A stretch of DNA of 64,000 bases, taken from contig OU964930.1 of assembly GCA_918807975.1 (NCBI GenBank), forward strand, positions 17,664,372-17,728,371, in the 5' to 3' direction. Under the pieces are notes generated by a model that did not search any database, was not told the DNA's origin, and saw only the letters and a list, made by a program, of their open reading frames with translations. This document shows, piece by piece, positions 1 through 12,474 of this stretch (positions are counted from its first letter, which is position 1; every line of letters begins with the position of its first letter). The translations under genes were made by a program, and so were the position numbers. Source of the DNA: Aplidium turbinatum. Taxonomy: Eukaryota; Chordata; Ascidiacea; Aplousobranchia; Polyclinidae.

Positions 1-687
1 TTCTTCATTTTTACATATTTGGTGCATATCTTAGAATAATATTCATATCTGTTGGAATTTTTTTGATACGTCGTGTCCTTTTCAAGTTATCGCAATTTGA
101 AATTTGACATTTTTGCCACTAGTGGCGCCATTGTGCGTGGAAATATTTTGGGAAAATGCTTTAAAGTCACCATTTCTTGTCCAATTATGATGAACAAAGT
201 GTCTATTCCCATGTTCTCATGGGTGAGGAATTCAATTATGCTAATAAAATATCAAAAAAACAATTGCTTGATATGAAAGTCCTCATGTTATTTTTTAAAA
301 GTTCCTCAAACTTTAAGGCCCCCCCACTCCCCCATGATTGCATAAATTTTTTTCTGATTGGCTCCATTTTGTAAAGTGATTGTTTATTTACGAAGAAATG
401 AAAAATCTTTCACTGAACTTTTCTCTAAGTGCTTTTATCACATTAACTGTTAGCATACCCATTGCAAGCTAATAATTATATTTAAGCTATTGTGAAGTTA
501 GGAATAACAATTATGACTTCAGAGCCGTTATGATTTCACAAAGACATAAAAATGATGTGGTTAACCTCAAGTGGCAAAAATGTCAAATTTTAAATTGTGA
601 TAACTTGAAAACGACACAAAGTATCAAAAAAATTCCAACAGATATGAATATTATTCTAGAATATGTACCAAATATGTAAAAATAAAG
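1..687. repeat. Foldback MITE with long terminal inverted repeats
   Basis: About 125 bases at 1-126 reappear in reverse complement at about 566-687 with roughly 90% identity. Shared words include CATATCTGTTGGAATTTTTT and TTTGACATTTTTGCCACT. The middle (127-565) is AT-rich and non-coding; short frames there are not gene-like. The left end may lie just outside the window, so the target duplication cannot be read. Superfamily not determined. Confidence 0.75.
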
Positions 688-871
688 AAAATCTAAGAGA
701 TGGTGGTGTAAAATTTCTTCAAAATTTGTTGAATTATAATGGAATGACTCTGGTACATATACTCAATAAAACAAATTCATGCTTATTGCTTAGCTAGATG
801 TTCCGAATAGCACTGTTCATGAATTGAAGTAATAATGGTTTCTAGTTTATCTGCTACTACAGTAATTTTTC

Positions 872-1005
872 ATTCGTCGTTGTGTGAGCCTCTGGGGCCG
901 AGGGTCTATCCTTTTACCACCCCAGACTCATGATGTTCCCGGACTACACTGGAAGGCTACTAGAGAGCAGCCAGTCTTTGGTTTCATGATCCATGACACG
1001 CAGTT
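872..1005 (-). mobile_element. 3' end of a LINE copy (5'-truncated)
   Basis: About 125 bases match the 3' end of the full LINE at 53857-57063 at about 93%, starting from the same CGT-rich tail and running through the last ORF codons. It stops abruptly near 1005, the usual 5' truncation of target-primed reverse transcription. Same orientation as the full copy. Confidence 0.8.
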
Positions 1006-1039
1006 AATCCATGACACGCCATTAATCAAATTATGCAAA

Positions 1040-2054
1040 CAGGCCTCAAAATTTGTACTTTTTTCCGGCGGTCAAGCATGTCCTACCGGATTGGCCCTTT
1101 CAGCGGACATTTAATATCTCAACCGGACATATTTTTACATGTAGATTTTGCACAAAATCACACTACAGTAGTCGTGTTTGTAGAAGAAGATTTTCTACAA
1201 CAGAATTACTCTGCAATGGTTGATGGTTTAATTAACCGACCATGAAGTATAGTGGAGAAGATTGCTTGCAAATAAATCAGTGCGTTAATGACAGTCGTGT
1301 AATGACGCAATAAACACAATTGAAAACAACAATCCAAATTTCCTTATTACAAAAGCAACTACGATCACTTATTCCGTGGTTTTCGCGTTATAGAATCGTT
1401 GTGCCAAGCGATTACTGCCAGCGCGTGGTTGTAAATCTCCACGTCAGGACCGTCCAGACAAATGCGCATTAGTGACTCACAATAGTGTTAGCCCTCAATA
1501 GTGTTAGTGTTAACTAACTAACACAATAGTGTTAGTCTAACACCCTCCCTTCCGTGCAGAAATTCTATTTCTATCAGTATCAGCGTGAATAAGGTCGCCA
1601 CATTTGCCTAAGCACGTGCGCAACCCAGCTGAGACTTGCTTCTTTGTGACGTTTCCTTTTAACAAACGATCAATGTAATGCAATAATCCTCATTGTTAAA
1701 ATTAGAATACATATCCTGCGGAAAAATTCAGACAACTTTATTTCAAGGCAACACTGCAAGGCGTTTGAATGATGTAAAAATGGCTATTTTTGCCATCAGC
1801 TTGTTAACCACGCCACTCTAATGTGATCTTTAAAGCAATTGCCTGTACTATTATTGTTTCAGCTCCGTATTTGTTCGCGTTAAACAAACAATTGTAACAA
1901 TTCAAATTTAAAATATATTTTTGCTGCATTAGCTATGTTTTTCTCAAGAATTTTGCGGCGGTCATTTATGACCGACCAATGAGTCGGCTTCGGCAGACAT
2001 TCAAGGTCATTCCGGAGGTCATGTCCGCCATGACCGCCGGAATTTCGAGGCCTG
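1040..2054. mobile_element. Non-autonomous TIR DNA transposon, 6-bp target duplication
   Basis: The ends CAGGCCTC and GAGGCCTG are inverted and continue into a further 50-60 bases of imperfect inverted repeat rich in CCGGCGGTCA. They are flanked by TGCAAA at 1034-1039 and 2055-2060. No transposase frame is visible. Ends resemble those of the element at 26588-29121, so both may belong to one hAT-like group with 6-bp duplications; superfamily is an inference. Confidence 0.75.
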
Positions 2055-2084
2055 TGCAAACGAACCGGTCATTATGCTCTGACA

Positions 2085-2256
2085 GTGCTAAATTATTCTG
2101 TCATATTTGATTGTAAAATGGCATTTTCAAAAAATTATTTCAATGAAGTTGTTAGCGTTTATTTAGCCTTAGAAGTAAATAAAAAATTTGGCCTTTTTTG
2201 GCCTTATTTTGATAATAGGTTTGGCCTTACTATAGCTTGAGTATCTGGCAACCCTG
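2085..2256. mobile_element. Truncated hAT-like fragment ending in GGCAACCCTG
   Basis: TTTGGCCTTTTTTGGCC repeats followed by the end CTGGCAACCCTG resemble the intact hAT MITE at 18332-18814 (ends CAGGCTTGCCAG and CTGACAACCCTG, interior rich in TTGGCCC). Only one end is recognisable here. Confidence 0.45.
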
Positions 2257-2378
2257 GTACTAAGCTAAGCAGTTAAGCACCATATACTAACTAAGTACTG
2301 TACACGGAATTTAATGAATTCATTTTGTGAACTACTTTTACAAAAAGTGTGAATCTGGCCTGTGGTGAAATACTATGG

Positions 2379-2470
2379 ATGCAACCTATTTCGTCCCTTG
2401 AACAGTTCATACCTTGATTTCATCTCCTGAAATCCGGGTACGAAGTGTTCTGGCAACGAAATAGGTTGTT
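2379..2470. repeat. Short inverted-repeat element
   Basis: CAACCTATTTCGT near 2380 is inverted as ACGAAATAGGTTG near 2456-2468, with about 65 bases between. Small MITE-like hairpin; no assignable superfamily. Confidence 0.4.
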
Positions 2471-2479
2471 TTTTTTGTT

Positions 2480-2790
2480 TTATTATCTTTATCCTGCATT
2501 GCAGGAAAGCGGACTTGAGCGCTATGCATCAGTGTACGCCTTCTGACGTACACCTGACCCATGCTGCAGCCGACTGCAATGTCTGTATCCGGTTGTCTAC
2601 TCTACTTATGACTTAAATTTTGTACTACCCATTACTCGAAATCGATCACTGGGTAAAGGCAATTATCGTAAAGTTTCTTGCCCAGAGAAACAACAGCAAG
2701 TGCGGGTGGCTGGAGTCGAACATGCAGGCTCTCGACTGCGAACCCAACGCGCTAACCACTCGGCCACTGCTGCCGGCTCGGTTGAATCTC
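2480..2790 (-). mobile_element. tRNA-derived SINE
   Basis: On the minus strand a tRNA-like head (about 2770-2695) shows an A box TGGCCGAGTGG and a B box GTTCGACTCC, as in Leu/Ser-type tRNAs. It is followed by a body containing CTCTGGGCAAGAAACTTTAC, a type of motif seen in several marine-animal SINEs. The + strand frame through it is a by-product. Confidence 0.65.
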
Positions 2791-3380
2791 GGCCACTGCT
2801 TCCGGCACTGGTTGAAACCTTGGCTTAAACATTTCTAACCCTGACGTCACCCAAATACTGAATGTATTAAAATTTCAGACATAAAATTATTTCAGATCTG
2901 TTTTGGATCCTTGTCTGAGATATCTAGAAATTTCGGGATCTCAAAAGCAAGATCGAATCAAAATATTTCAGATCAAATGTTTTAAAATTGTTGGATTTCG
3001 GTGAAAATATTATCAAATAAAACAAATATTTTGAAATTGTTGAAATTACAGGTTTACACTAGTGCATACGTAGTCAGATTTCTTTTTTTATTTTTATATA
3101 TATATTATGTGTTGCAGATTTAAAGGAATTCCTGATGAGGACACATGTACGTGTCAAAAATGTTTGAATTTATTTTAATTGTGTTATATTTCTTTGTGTA
3201 ATAAATATGTTAAATTTGTTGAAATTACTTTGTATTGTCTGTCTATGGTATGACAAAGCAAACTCTCTACCAAAGCTTTAAAAGTAGCTCAAAATCACAC
3301 AAAATGTGCATTTGTTTTCAATTACATTTGCAGTTATTTTTCAATTTGTCATAAATAAAGTGTCAAGTAATAAACTAATA
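2791..3380. other. Upstream region of PXMP4, no gene seen
   Basis: AT-rich DNA with GATC/AGATC-rich runs (2890-2990), a T-rich tract with a CAG at 3117, and an AATAAA at about 3201. No conserved promoter element or confident 5' UTR exon can be assigned. The start codon of PXMP4 follows directly. Confidence 0.4.
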
Positions 3381-5628
3381 ATGCCAACCTTAGTACAAAC
3401 AGTTAATCATTTGCTGACAACTGGTAAATACCAAGACCTCCTTTCATTAATAAAAGGCATCCGCAACGGAATTGTGTAAGTCAACATTATTTCTTTTTTG
3501 ACTGGTGTTACGTCTTATGCCTAATGTAGTAGAACACAGTTAAAGACTATCATCTGTTTTTCTATTTATGCCTATAAAAGTGTTATTTTTCCCACAGTAT
3601 AAAACTCAGTTGCCTGCATCATAAGAATGTGTTTTCTTGATTATGATGTTGTTGATGTGTGTACCGGTGGCATATGACTGTTTTGCCTGGTCACTTAACC
3701 ACTTGTGGACAAATGACGTGTTTATACGTGAGAGAAAACTTTTGCAATAAGACAGATAACGTATGCATACACATTTTGACTGGTAACAAAAAGAGAGATG
3801 ACATTTATACACGCAAAACTTTTAGCAACTCTTTATTTTAATATTGGCAACATTATTATGTTGTGCACTGGGGTAACTACCAAACAGAACACCAATTCAG
3901 AAACAAAATTACAATAAAATTTTAATTTTCCCTGAAATTAATCCTGTCTAGTAGACCAAGTGATTAGGCTATAATACTAGCCATCATCCTCAAGTGGTTA
4001 ATGTCATCACAATAAGATACTATCAATCTCTTTCAACTATGAATAACTAGCAGATATTATGAATCTGTATTTTTATCAATTTTTTGCAAGTGCTGGCAGT
4101 TTCACAACAATTTAATCAACATCAGGGAACAATAAAAAAATATTTGTTATATTGAATTATACTACTGTTTAATGTTTATAAAACAGATGAAATTGTTAAC
4201 AAATGTTGCTTCTCAAACTGCACTTTTGATGGAGGATTGTATCTAATACGCCTCAATTTATCCGAATACTTTTGTGCTTAGATATGGATGCAAAATTCGT
4301 TTTCCACATGCTCTTGTGATGACGTTTCTTTTCAAAGATGTATCGTGAGTCTATGTAATACTGCATTACAATTACATTGGTTTGGTATATATTGTCTATG
4401 TTTTAATTCTAAATAAATCTAACAATTTTACGAAGTAAGTTTGATAGAAAATTTTCAATACTGAAAATTTAGCAAATTTGGGGCTGTGTGAATAAATATA
4501 TAGCATGCAATAATGATTTTTTAACTCTTGGCATGTGCAGTTAAGTATTTGACTTCAAGGACAGTTGATTGCTTGCAGCAATGTCCATGGACTTCACATC
4601 GACTTGATGGATGAAGTCTGCATCACTAGTTGTGAATCCATTATAAGTACGAGACACCGCAAGATTAAGCTGCAGTAGAAGTTTTTTAAGATCAGGGTAA
4701 TTCCCTGAATCAATTAAACCGGAAAATATTGATTTTACATTATTTACCTGATTCGTTTTTTGTTTTAGGTTTCAAGAAAAGATGAAATTAATTCTTCAAG
4801 CAACTTTTCAGCACGCTAAAAACTTGGCATGTTTCACCTTTTTGTACAAACTGTTAACGAAGTTACTTGTCAAGTTTTCTGAACAATCTTCCAGTAATGG
4901 TGTTGGAAAGAAGTCAGCATGGCATGTCATATCAGCTGCATCTTTTGCTGGCTATTTAGTTTTTGGTGAAAATAATTCTATCAACACTCAGGTACATACG
5001 GTGTGTAGTTATTGCATCATTGCAAAAAAATAAATGCATAACTTTGGCCCAGTACAACTTAACTTTTAATGAGTTATCCAATCATTTGCAATTTTAAGCT
5101 ATTGCCACATCATTCTTGTAGCTTGCTGAGCATGGCATAAGAACATGTTTTTCACAGTGTTTTACATATGACATAACTTTACATTCTGTGTTTTGTGGAT
5201 GTAGTGTCTGGAACCTATATGGTATTGTCTACTGTACATTGTTTATTTAGACAGAATTGAAATTTTTAACTTATTATTTATTATGGTCATACACATTACA
5301 CAAGTCTTTATTTGTAAGTATTATTTTGATGTCACACTTATGATACTTATGTTTACAGATAAACATGTATCTCCTTTCTCGTATTATCTTTGGGCTGTGT
5401 CGACTTGGATCTGAAAAGGGTTACCTGCCATCTTCAGACCTTGAAAAAGGAGGAAGGGATTGGTTTCCATTTTTTGCTGCCACCATGTGGGGAATTGTGC
5501 TCTATCTGTTTGAATTTCACGGTCATACGCTGCAACCATCTCTAAAATCGTCCATGACCTACCTTTACCGTGACAGTGACATTTGGCATAACATAACTGA
5601 TTTCATAATATATAACAAGTTACCATGA
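3381..5628 (+). CDS. PXMP4: Peroxisomal membrane protein 4 (PXMP4/PMP24), complete
   Basis: Four coding exons at 3381-3475, 4282-4344, 4769-4991 and 5359-5628 join in phase (95, 63, 223, 270 nt) to give 216 aa; the human protein has 212. All introns have GT-AG ends. Recognised from strong family matches: IRNGIVYGCKIRFPHALVMT (exons 1-2), LILQATFQHAKNLACFTFLY and GYLVFGENNSINTQ (exon 3), INMYLLSRIIFGLCRLGSEK and SSMTYLYRDSDIWH (exon 4). It belongs to the Tim17/Tim22/Tim23/PMP24 family: a multi-span protein of the peroxisomal membrane with no established enzymatic activity. The start was chosen because the N-terminal helix (VNHLLTTGKYQDLLSLIKG) aligns with the family start. Intron lengths are 806, 424 and 367 bases. 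Nothing odd in the reading frame; the surrounding DNA is repeats, so context adds no function. Confidence 0.95.
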
Positions 5629-7383
5629 TTTGTCAAAATATCCCATCATCCTTCAAATATTGTATGCAGAAAAAAAAATATGCGGCATGTTTGCCGCAAA
5701 GTTTCGTCATTTCAAGAATGCCACTTGGATGATGTTAGAGATTGTTAATTATTCTTTTAAATAGCTTGAAAAAGCACTGATTCCGTTATTTTAAGAAGAC
5801 AATAGCTGGTGTCAGAGTAGACAATCAGTTTTGAAAACTATTTATTGTATAATTAGGCAATACTTACATCAGTTGTTTAATATTTATATAGCCAATTTGA
5901 TTTCAGCATCATAATGGAGTAGTTAGCTAAGGCGGTTTTTAATTATTAACTATCATGTTGTTCCGTTGATTGTACTTTGAACCTACTGTGAGAGAATGAA
6001 ACTGGGTTCAATGAGTGACGGAATGCTTTGGAAGTTGTGAAATTAATATTTGAAATGCTGTACTTGTGATTTGAACTGTTCAGACTTACTCTTGTATTAT
6101 GTCATAGTTAAACGCGATAGGCTACCGTATATTTGTTAACTTTCTGTCCTGTTGTAAGTCAGGTTTACTTTATAAATCAACTCAGACAGCAAATCAATCG
6201 TTTTTTTTACATGGATTAAATATGGCTATGGGTTATGTAACATCAATGTAAAAAAATAGTTGATTTGCTGTCAGGAAAATTGCAAATGTTTTAACATTCT
6301 TTCGGAAAGAACATAAATTTATGTGCACTGTCTGCAGTAAATGTGATAACTTGTGCTCTTGTATCTGCGTTTTAGCTATGTACGTGAACTTGCATTGCTT
6401 TGATGTGTACGGTACTATGTTACACAATAGATATTTTATTTGCAAGTTTGCAAGCAAAATTCTTTGACTTTGCGAGGTTTGGTTTTGTATGACTATGTGT
6501 TTAGCAGCTTCTTTTTCCTGTTTTACGTCTCATTTCCCGGAGTGGGGGTAAGATGAGGTCTGGCAAGACACATACTCAGTCTTCACTCATCACGATCGAT
6601 GGGGCTAGTGTTGGTCACCTGCCACCCCTTCCTGTCATCATTTATTGCATCAGCTCACGTCTTCCTGGGACGTCCAGACTTGTTTGTGCTGGGAACTGGC
6701 ACATCTAAGCAAATGATTTATCCATCCGCTGCTCCTGTCAACATGTCCAAACAACGGGAGACGGTTGAAACTAAGAACGTTGTAATTCTTTGGCAAGCTC
6801 AACTACTGATTTTATTGATTATCATCAGTCGGTGACGCAAAAATAAGTTAACTCATCTTGTTTTAACTTTTACAAGTTGCATGCGTTCAAACTATAATCT
6901 TTGTTGTCATACCACTATAAGCATCCAACAGAAGGTTTAAATCCAGGATTGAACTTACCAACGAAGCCTCACAATTTGTAATTAATTTATCTTATGCTTT
7001 CATATTTTTCTGGGTCAGGTAAACAATTTCTTATCCGACCAATAGGCTATCAATCAATTTCTTTTTTAATGCTTGATCCGCTGCTGCATTCTCTATCATT
7101 TCCTTGTTTAGGCAATAAAGACTGTTTTCAAAAGGTGTTAAATGATCTAGAATCGAAAACGTTCTCTTCTTTTGTATCCTGCTAAATGCAATGTTGTTGC
7201 TTGGTTTCGTTTGTCAATGGGCTAGTTTAATAAAGTAACATATCTAGCAAAATTGTCGCATGCAACTGTGCTTCACACTGGTGTAAAAGTTTTCATATTT
7301 TTAGGTCGATGCAGGTCACCATAGTGGATGTAATAGGTCAACTGATTAATTTTCGTGATTATTAGTTGACGAGGTAGCGATAA
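5629..7383 (+). other. Probable 3' UTR and downstream spacer of PXMP4
   Basis: No further coding exon is needed after the PXMP4 stop. The stretch is AT-rich. An AATAAA at about 7209 followed by T/A-rich DNA could be the distal polyadenylation signal. The short frames here (for example 6599-6835) lack family resemblance and look non-coding. Confidence 0.4.
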
Positions 7384-7489
7384 GGGAACGTTCAAATATT
7401 ACGTAACGCTTTTTTTCCGAATTTTTGACCCCCCCTCCCCCATGTAACGCCAACGTAACGCTTTTTTCAATCCCCCCCTCCCCCATGTA

Positions 7490-9255
7490 GGGGAAGGTGG
7501 GGTTAGTTGAGTCATATTTCAGATTTTTCCTTATAATTTTTTACCTATTGTAGATACACCTATCAAAGTCTAAGTGAAACAAAGGTAACGAATTATGCTT
7601 GCTGCTACCCATTTATGAAAATGCTATCTCCCATTTAATTGCTATTTTTATTACCTCGAACACGAGCACCGTTTGACTCAACCAACCCCGCATGCAGGGT
7701 TAGTTGAGTCAGTGGGTGGGGTTAGTTGAGGCGCAATGGCATTCATGAGATGCATAACTTTTTGGGGCTATTGGGCACCGTCCCCATCTGGCAGACAGGC
7801 ACCTCTGATCTATACCATCAATGAACGTTTATTGTATCCAGAAGTGGAGAATAGCCTACTTTGTGCAATGAGCCACAGGAAATATTAAAAATACCAGGCG
7901 GGCCACATGGCTCCTCCAAATTCGCCCGTTTCCACAAACTTTCCATAAAAGAGTTTTCACAGCAAGCAGCAGACACAAATTTTCTTCGAATTTGCCCGAC
8001 TTTATGCCATTTCTCTAAAAAAAATTAAAAAAAGGTCTTCACCGCAACCAGGCCCAAATTTCTCTCGATTTCGCCCGACTTCATGCCATTTCTCTAAAAA
8101 AAAAGGTCTTCATACCGCCCAGACCCAAATTCCACACGTATTATTGAAAGTGACGTGAAATCTAATACTTTTCATGCTCCAACAGGCCACATTATATTGC
8201 TTCGCGAACCACATTTGGCCGCGGGCCGTAAGTTCCCTACCCCTGAATTAATCACAAGTGGGACATATAAAAACAGCACTGTTGTCGGTGCACGCCAAAT
8301 GTGCCCAACTGTTGCATTGGAAACATGTAGAACTACTACTTCCACCATAGGACAGCACGAGTTGCATCCAGTGCAGCAACAACGAATCGAGCAATTCCAA
8401 GAGTAAGTTATTGATGGTGCCGATCATAGTCACCAAAGCTCCTCTATCCCTAAAAACAATAGACCCAACTTGTTTCATGCCTTGTTTGTGGTTTGAGTAT
8501 CCCATTTTTACTTTAGAAGTATCAGCTCCAGTTTCCTTTATCTTCTTCAAATATCTACGAAACGTTTCTTTGTCCACACCAACTCTTTTTGTTGCCTTTC
8601 TTAACGACATACCATCTTGCACTAACTTCAAACCAGCTTCAAAAGTCTCCATAAGCCATTGTCCACGACCAGTTTTTTTCATAATTTTTAGGACTTAATT
8701 TGAAAATATTTTAAAGCTAAACAGAAAAGTAATAATCAAATAATAGCTCATTTTGTCCAAGTAACTGAATTAATAATGCGCGTTTAGCAATAAAATTCAG
8801 AAGTGAGATTTAAGCAGCCTGCAACTTGAGGTAGGGTTAGTTGAGTCACTGCCTCAACTAGCCCCGCAGCTATTGACTCAACCAACCCCAATCCTTCTTC
8901 GTGACAATTATTGAAAGTATTATCTATACGTAAAGCTTGATCAGTTTTACACAAATGCACTTTGCATAAGATAGCTATAAACTATATGAAACTTCGACGC
9001 TATCTTCGCTACGCCTATCCTAGCTTCAGCATCCCAATCAACTTTGAGCTGAAAATATTTACTTTTTAGTCCAAAAAATGGTATTTTGCTGACTGTATAA
9101 CCTGTATAACTTACACAGCTGCTAAAACAAGATGGACACAGTTACCCATAATGCTTATTATTTCAAGCTATTACTCTTCACGAAGTCATGCTTGGTTAGT
9201 CAGAAAACAATGGTGACTCAACCAACCCACTGACTCAACTAACCCCACCTTCCCC
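7490..9255 (-). mobile_element. pogo/Tigger-like DNA transposon, family A
   Basis: Inverted ends GGGGAAGGTGGGGTTAGTTG / CAACTAACCCCACCTTCCCC are flanked by TA (7488-7489, 9256-9257), the duplication of Tc1/mariner/pogo elements. The word GTTAGTTGAGTC recurs in both orientations near both ends (about 7500, 7670-7735, 8830-8885, 9210-9245). The empty site in the 37.2 kb MITE confirms the boundaries. It carries a shortened transposase on the minus strand. Confidence 0.9.
8248..8682 (-). pseudogene. Internally shortened pogo/Tigger transposase
   Basis: A 144-codon frame. Residues about 10-50 form a psq/CENP-B-type helix-turn-helix (GLKLVQDGMSLRKATKRVGV, then DKETFRRYLKK), the DNA-binding head of pogo/Tigger transposases. 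The last 25 residues (CFQCNSWAHLACTD then FICPTC) look like the end of a PHD-type zinc finger found at the tail of such transposases in invertebrates. The whole catalytic DDE core expected between them is absent, so the product cannot be a working transposase. It reads outward within its TIR element. Confidence 0.75.
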
Positions 9256-9321
9256 TAACGCTTTTTCACTACAAATTCAGCACAAAAATCTACCATTCCG
9301 TACTCGAAAGCGTTACGTAAC

Positions 9322-10979
9322 CAGTGATGTACGCGCATACAAAAAATATTGACGCCGTCAGCGCAAACGCAAACGTTCGAAAAACTATACGCCGCATGCG
9401 TCAACGCAACTTGTAAAAAAAGTTGGCGGCGTCAGCGTTAGCGCATACTCTAGCGCAAACTCATTTTGTTTGCTAGGTGCCAAACATTCACACGGTATAA
9501 ACCACTTGAAACAACACACTTTTCAAGCCACTTCGCGATTTCTCGTTACAAGAAATTATCTTTTTGGCCGAAAGGCACATCTGGCATTGAAAATATAAGT
9601 TTTTGCCTTTCGAAGAAGAGAGCTTAAAATACTTTTCCATGATTGTAGGACCATGGATTTGTATTATCATGCTCCATTTCACTTGGAGATTAGTATTACC
9701 GTAAGTTATTCCCTGAATACAATAGTGTAGTGTAAGAAACTGTACCATATGCCTATCAAGAAAATTCTAGTATTATACTAACTGTCGCTCCTAGTAATAT
9801 ACTAACTGTCGCTCCCTAAAAATCCATTATAAAAAACACTATTTTTAAAATGATTCCGTTTGAATAAGACTAATGTTGCTTGTAATGCCATAATTCTCTC
9901 AGTAAGCTCTATGCTTTTTTTGATATGATTTTTAAAAAGTGGGTTAATGGAAGACAAAACTGCCAGACACAAGCAAGTTTAGATTCTGAACTGCACAACT
10001 CTTTGTTATTAGCATTCAGGGATAGTTAGCATTACTAGTGTTATTAGCAGTAGGCTACTCAAAAGCCTCTCACAATTGACCCCTGGATGCATGTTTTGCT
10101 AAACTGCTCATCAAGTTACAAAACATATATAATTACATACTTACGCAACAGAATGTATAAATTGTCAAGTAAAAATTACCTTAGCTTGATAGCCTACTGT
10201 ATGTATGCCTACACATTACTACGCTACATAGCCTACAACAAAAATGACCGGCAAAGGCAAAGTAGTGTACTACATATAACATACAGAGTACAACATCATG
10301 CAAGCAATCACTGTCGGCGACCAAATATTTGAGTTTGTTTAGATACATAGGCTGCACTGCTCATTGCCTGAGAAGTTTCTGATTTGCCCCAAAATGCAAG
10401 ACTTAACTAATATAAATTAAAGTGCTCACAATTGCTTACAAACGCCTTCAACACTGCTTGACTAAAAAAACTTCACACTACGAAGCCAAGTCATTGTTTA
10501 CATTTTACATGGAGCGACATTACCAACCTACCTACTTGCTTGCTTACATTACATTCCTGTTCTGACCCGTAATTTACTTAGTAATTTCGCAGTAGGCCTA
10601 AGTTGTTTTAACTAATTCTTTCTTTTTTTCTGCAAGACTTCAGTCTCCACGTGGGACTCTAGCGTCAAAGGCAGTAGTGCAATATACAAACAAACTCCAG
10701 CTGACTGAACAATAGATGACACTGTGACACAACACTAAAACAATGGGCAATTGCAAGACGTCAACATTTCGCAGTTTGACAAAAAAAATAAATTGCAAAC
10801 AACAACTAAGACATTAAAAAGTATGCGTTGACGCTATGCGCTAAAAAGCCGCGAAAACTTTACGGCGCATCCTCAAGCGCAAACTATCCAAAAAAATGTG
10901 GCCGCAAGCGTTAGCGCAAACAAAAAGTCTACGCCGCATGTATGCGGCGTAGAATTTGCGGCGCATACGTACATCTCTG
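9322..10979 (-). mobile_element. hAT element with BED-finger remnant
   Basis: Ends CAGTGATGTACG / CGTACATCTCTG (inverted) are flanked by the 8-bp duplication TACGTAAC (9314-9321, 10980-10987), diagnostic of hAT. Subterminal repeats are built on GCGGCGT / ACGCCGCATG words. A minus-strand frame (9748-9488) contains KGKNLYFQCQMCLSAKK then SGLKS, resembling a BED zinc finger of hAT transposases; no catalytic region is seen. Inserted into the Harbinger-like MITE. Confidence 0.85.
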
Positions 10980-11340
10980 TACGTAACGTTTTGCTTGAAC
11001 CCCCCGATGTGACGCTAACGTAACGCTTTGCATAAACCCCCCCTCCCCCTCGAAGGCGTTACGTAATATTTGAACGTTCCCTAAGTCAATTGATTGTGGG
11101 AATCTTTATTGATTGATATACAGTGATGGGCATTACCGGCGATAAATTTTTATCGCTTATCGTTATCGCTCAATTATTTTTTCAGTTATCGTTATCGCCA
11201 AAGGCAATATTTGATTATCGCCGATAAATTTTATTTCGGATCAACACACAAGTGGAAAGACCATAAAAAGTAATATTTTTACTAGCCAACCTAGTTAATG
11301 AAACTAAAATTGAAACCATTTCTTCTTCAGTGCCTGAAGT

Positions 11341-11534
11341 CAGTGGTGTAGCTAGGGGGCGGGGGTGTTGGACTGCCCCTGGCAGCACGTCTGGGGGCGG
11401 CACTTTCAGACTACGATTTTTGATTTGGATTATAATCTGATAAAAAAACGCATTTCATTTTCACATGCTTTTTCTTGAAGGGGCGGCAAAATCTGAATCC
11501 GCCCCGGGCGGCACATTCCCTAGCTATGCCACTG
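11341..11534. mobile_element. hAT MITE, CAGTGGTGTAGCTAGGG ends
   Basis: 194 bases with inverted ends CAGTGGTGTAGCTAGGG / CCCTAGCTATGCCACTG, flanked by CCTGAAGT (11333-11340, 11535-11542). The second family-1 hAT copy is uninterrupted at the matching point (GTGCCTGAAGTGTGTG), an empty site that proves the insertion. Confidence 0.9.
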
Positions 11535-12226
11535 CCTGAAGTGTGTGTGCACAGGTCGTTGTCAGGAGAGGGGGCATGCCCCCCTGCAGCGAAGGCCTTG
11601 ACAACCCAATTATTTTTAGAGTTGCAAATTGCAATGCAATCAAATGCATGCAACAATTCTTTTGTTGTTTTGCTGCAATCGGCAATCGCGAGTGAATTTT
11701 ACAATTAAAATGTAAGCGCACAGGCGGAAAAGCTTCCTTTGAAGCGAAAGAAATTGGCAAGTGGTTTGTGAAAGTGTCGCAATACGAGGCCGCTTTCAAG
11801 TAAGCATTGCAGCAGAAAGAGAACTCTACAGCATCGTGCATTTTACCGCACTTTTCAAGATCAAGACTCTGGAGAGTGGGATTTTATTGCATAGGCTTAG
11901 ATTAGGGGCGTGCAGGGGGGTCTAGGTGGTACTTTTGGACCCGGGCCCGGAATATTTAAGGGGCCCGGATTTAAAAATTTTCCGCGACTTCAAACATTAT
12001 CAAGATCTTAATACAATCATATTTAAAGGAATTGCCATTAGCGGTTAAAACAGTCATTTCAGCCGTCAGATGGTAAAGTACCGGGCCCTCTTCTGGGTAC
12101 CAGGCCTACTTCAGCTTTCTGGTGGTAAAATAGCCACTACAGCCACCAAACAGTAAAATAAGAATCTAGTCTAGCAAGCTATAGTAAAACAAGAATTTAG
12201 TCTAGTCTAGTGCTTTCACTATAATA

Positions 12227-12450
12227 TCTGTATTTGTTTTTTTTCTTCTGTTCTTCCTTCCTTCTTCTTTTTTGTGTTAATTTTTTAATTATTGTAGCAA
12301 ATTGACACAAAAAAGAAGAAGGAAGGAAGAACAGAAGAAAAAAAAAAACAAATAGGCTACAAATATTATTTTTTGTAGTATCTGTATTTGTTTCTTTTTT
12401 CTTCTGTTCTTCCTTCTTCTTTTTTGTGTCAATTTGCTACAATACTTAAA
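12227..12450. repeat. Polypyrimidine/polypurine inverted triplication
   Basis: A block built on CTTCTGTTCTTCCTTCC and TTCTTTTTTGTG occurs at about 12245-12300, inverted at 12305-12352, and again direct at 12390-12448. It can form a hairpin and has long one-strand purine runs. Not assigned to a family. Confidence 0.7.
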
Positions 12451-12474
12451 AACGCAATACTTTCTTTCGTATAA

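Larger units (their letters stand above)
7384..11081. mobile_element. Harbinger-like MITE split by two later insertions
   Basis: The ends GGGAACGTTCAAATATTACG (7384) and CGTAATATTTGAACGTTCCC (11081) are perfect inverted repeats flanked by TAA (7381-7383 and 11082-11084). A 3-bp TWA duplication is typical of PIF/Harbinger. The element itself is about 275 bases; it is interrupted by a pogo/Tigger element (7490-9255) and a hAT element (9322-10979). The unsplit copy at 37218-37492 matches across both insertion points. Confidence 0.9.

Noticed and set aside
6599-6835. Small protein gene downstream of PXMP4
   Set aside because: No family resemblance, no splice context, and it lies in the likely 3' UTR.
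7490-9255. CRISPR-like array from repeated GTTAGTTGAGTC words
   Set aside because: Words are in both orientations with irregular spacing inside a TA-flanked transposon of an animal genome.
10193-10239. TTAGGC-type telomeric repeats as the source of the TAGGC words
   Set aside because: The words are isolated, palindromic (GTAGSCTAC) and never tandem.
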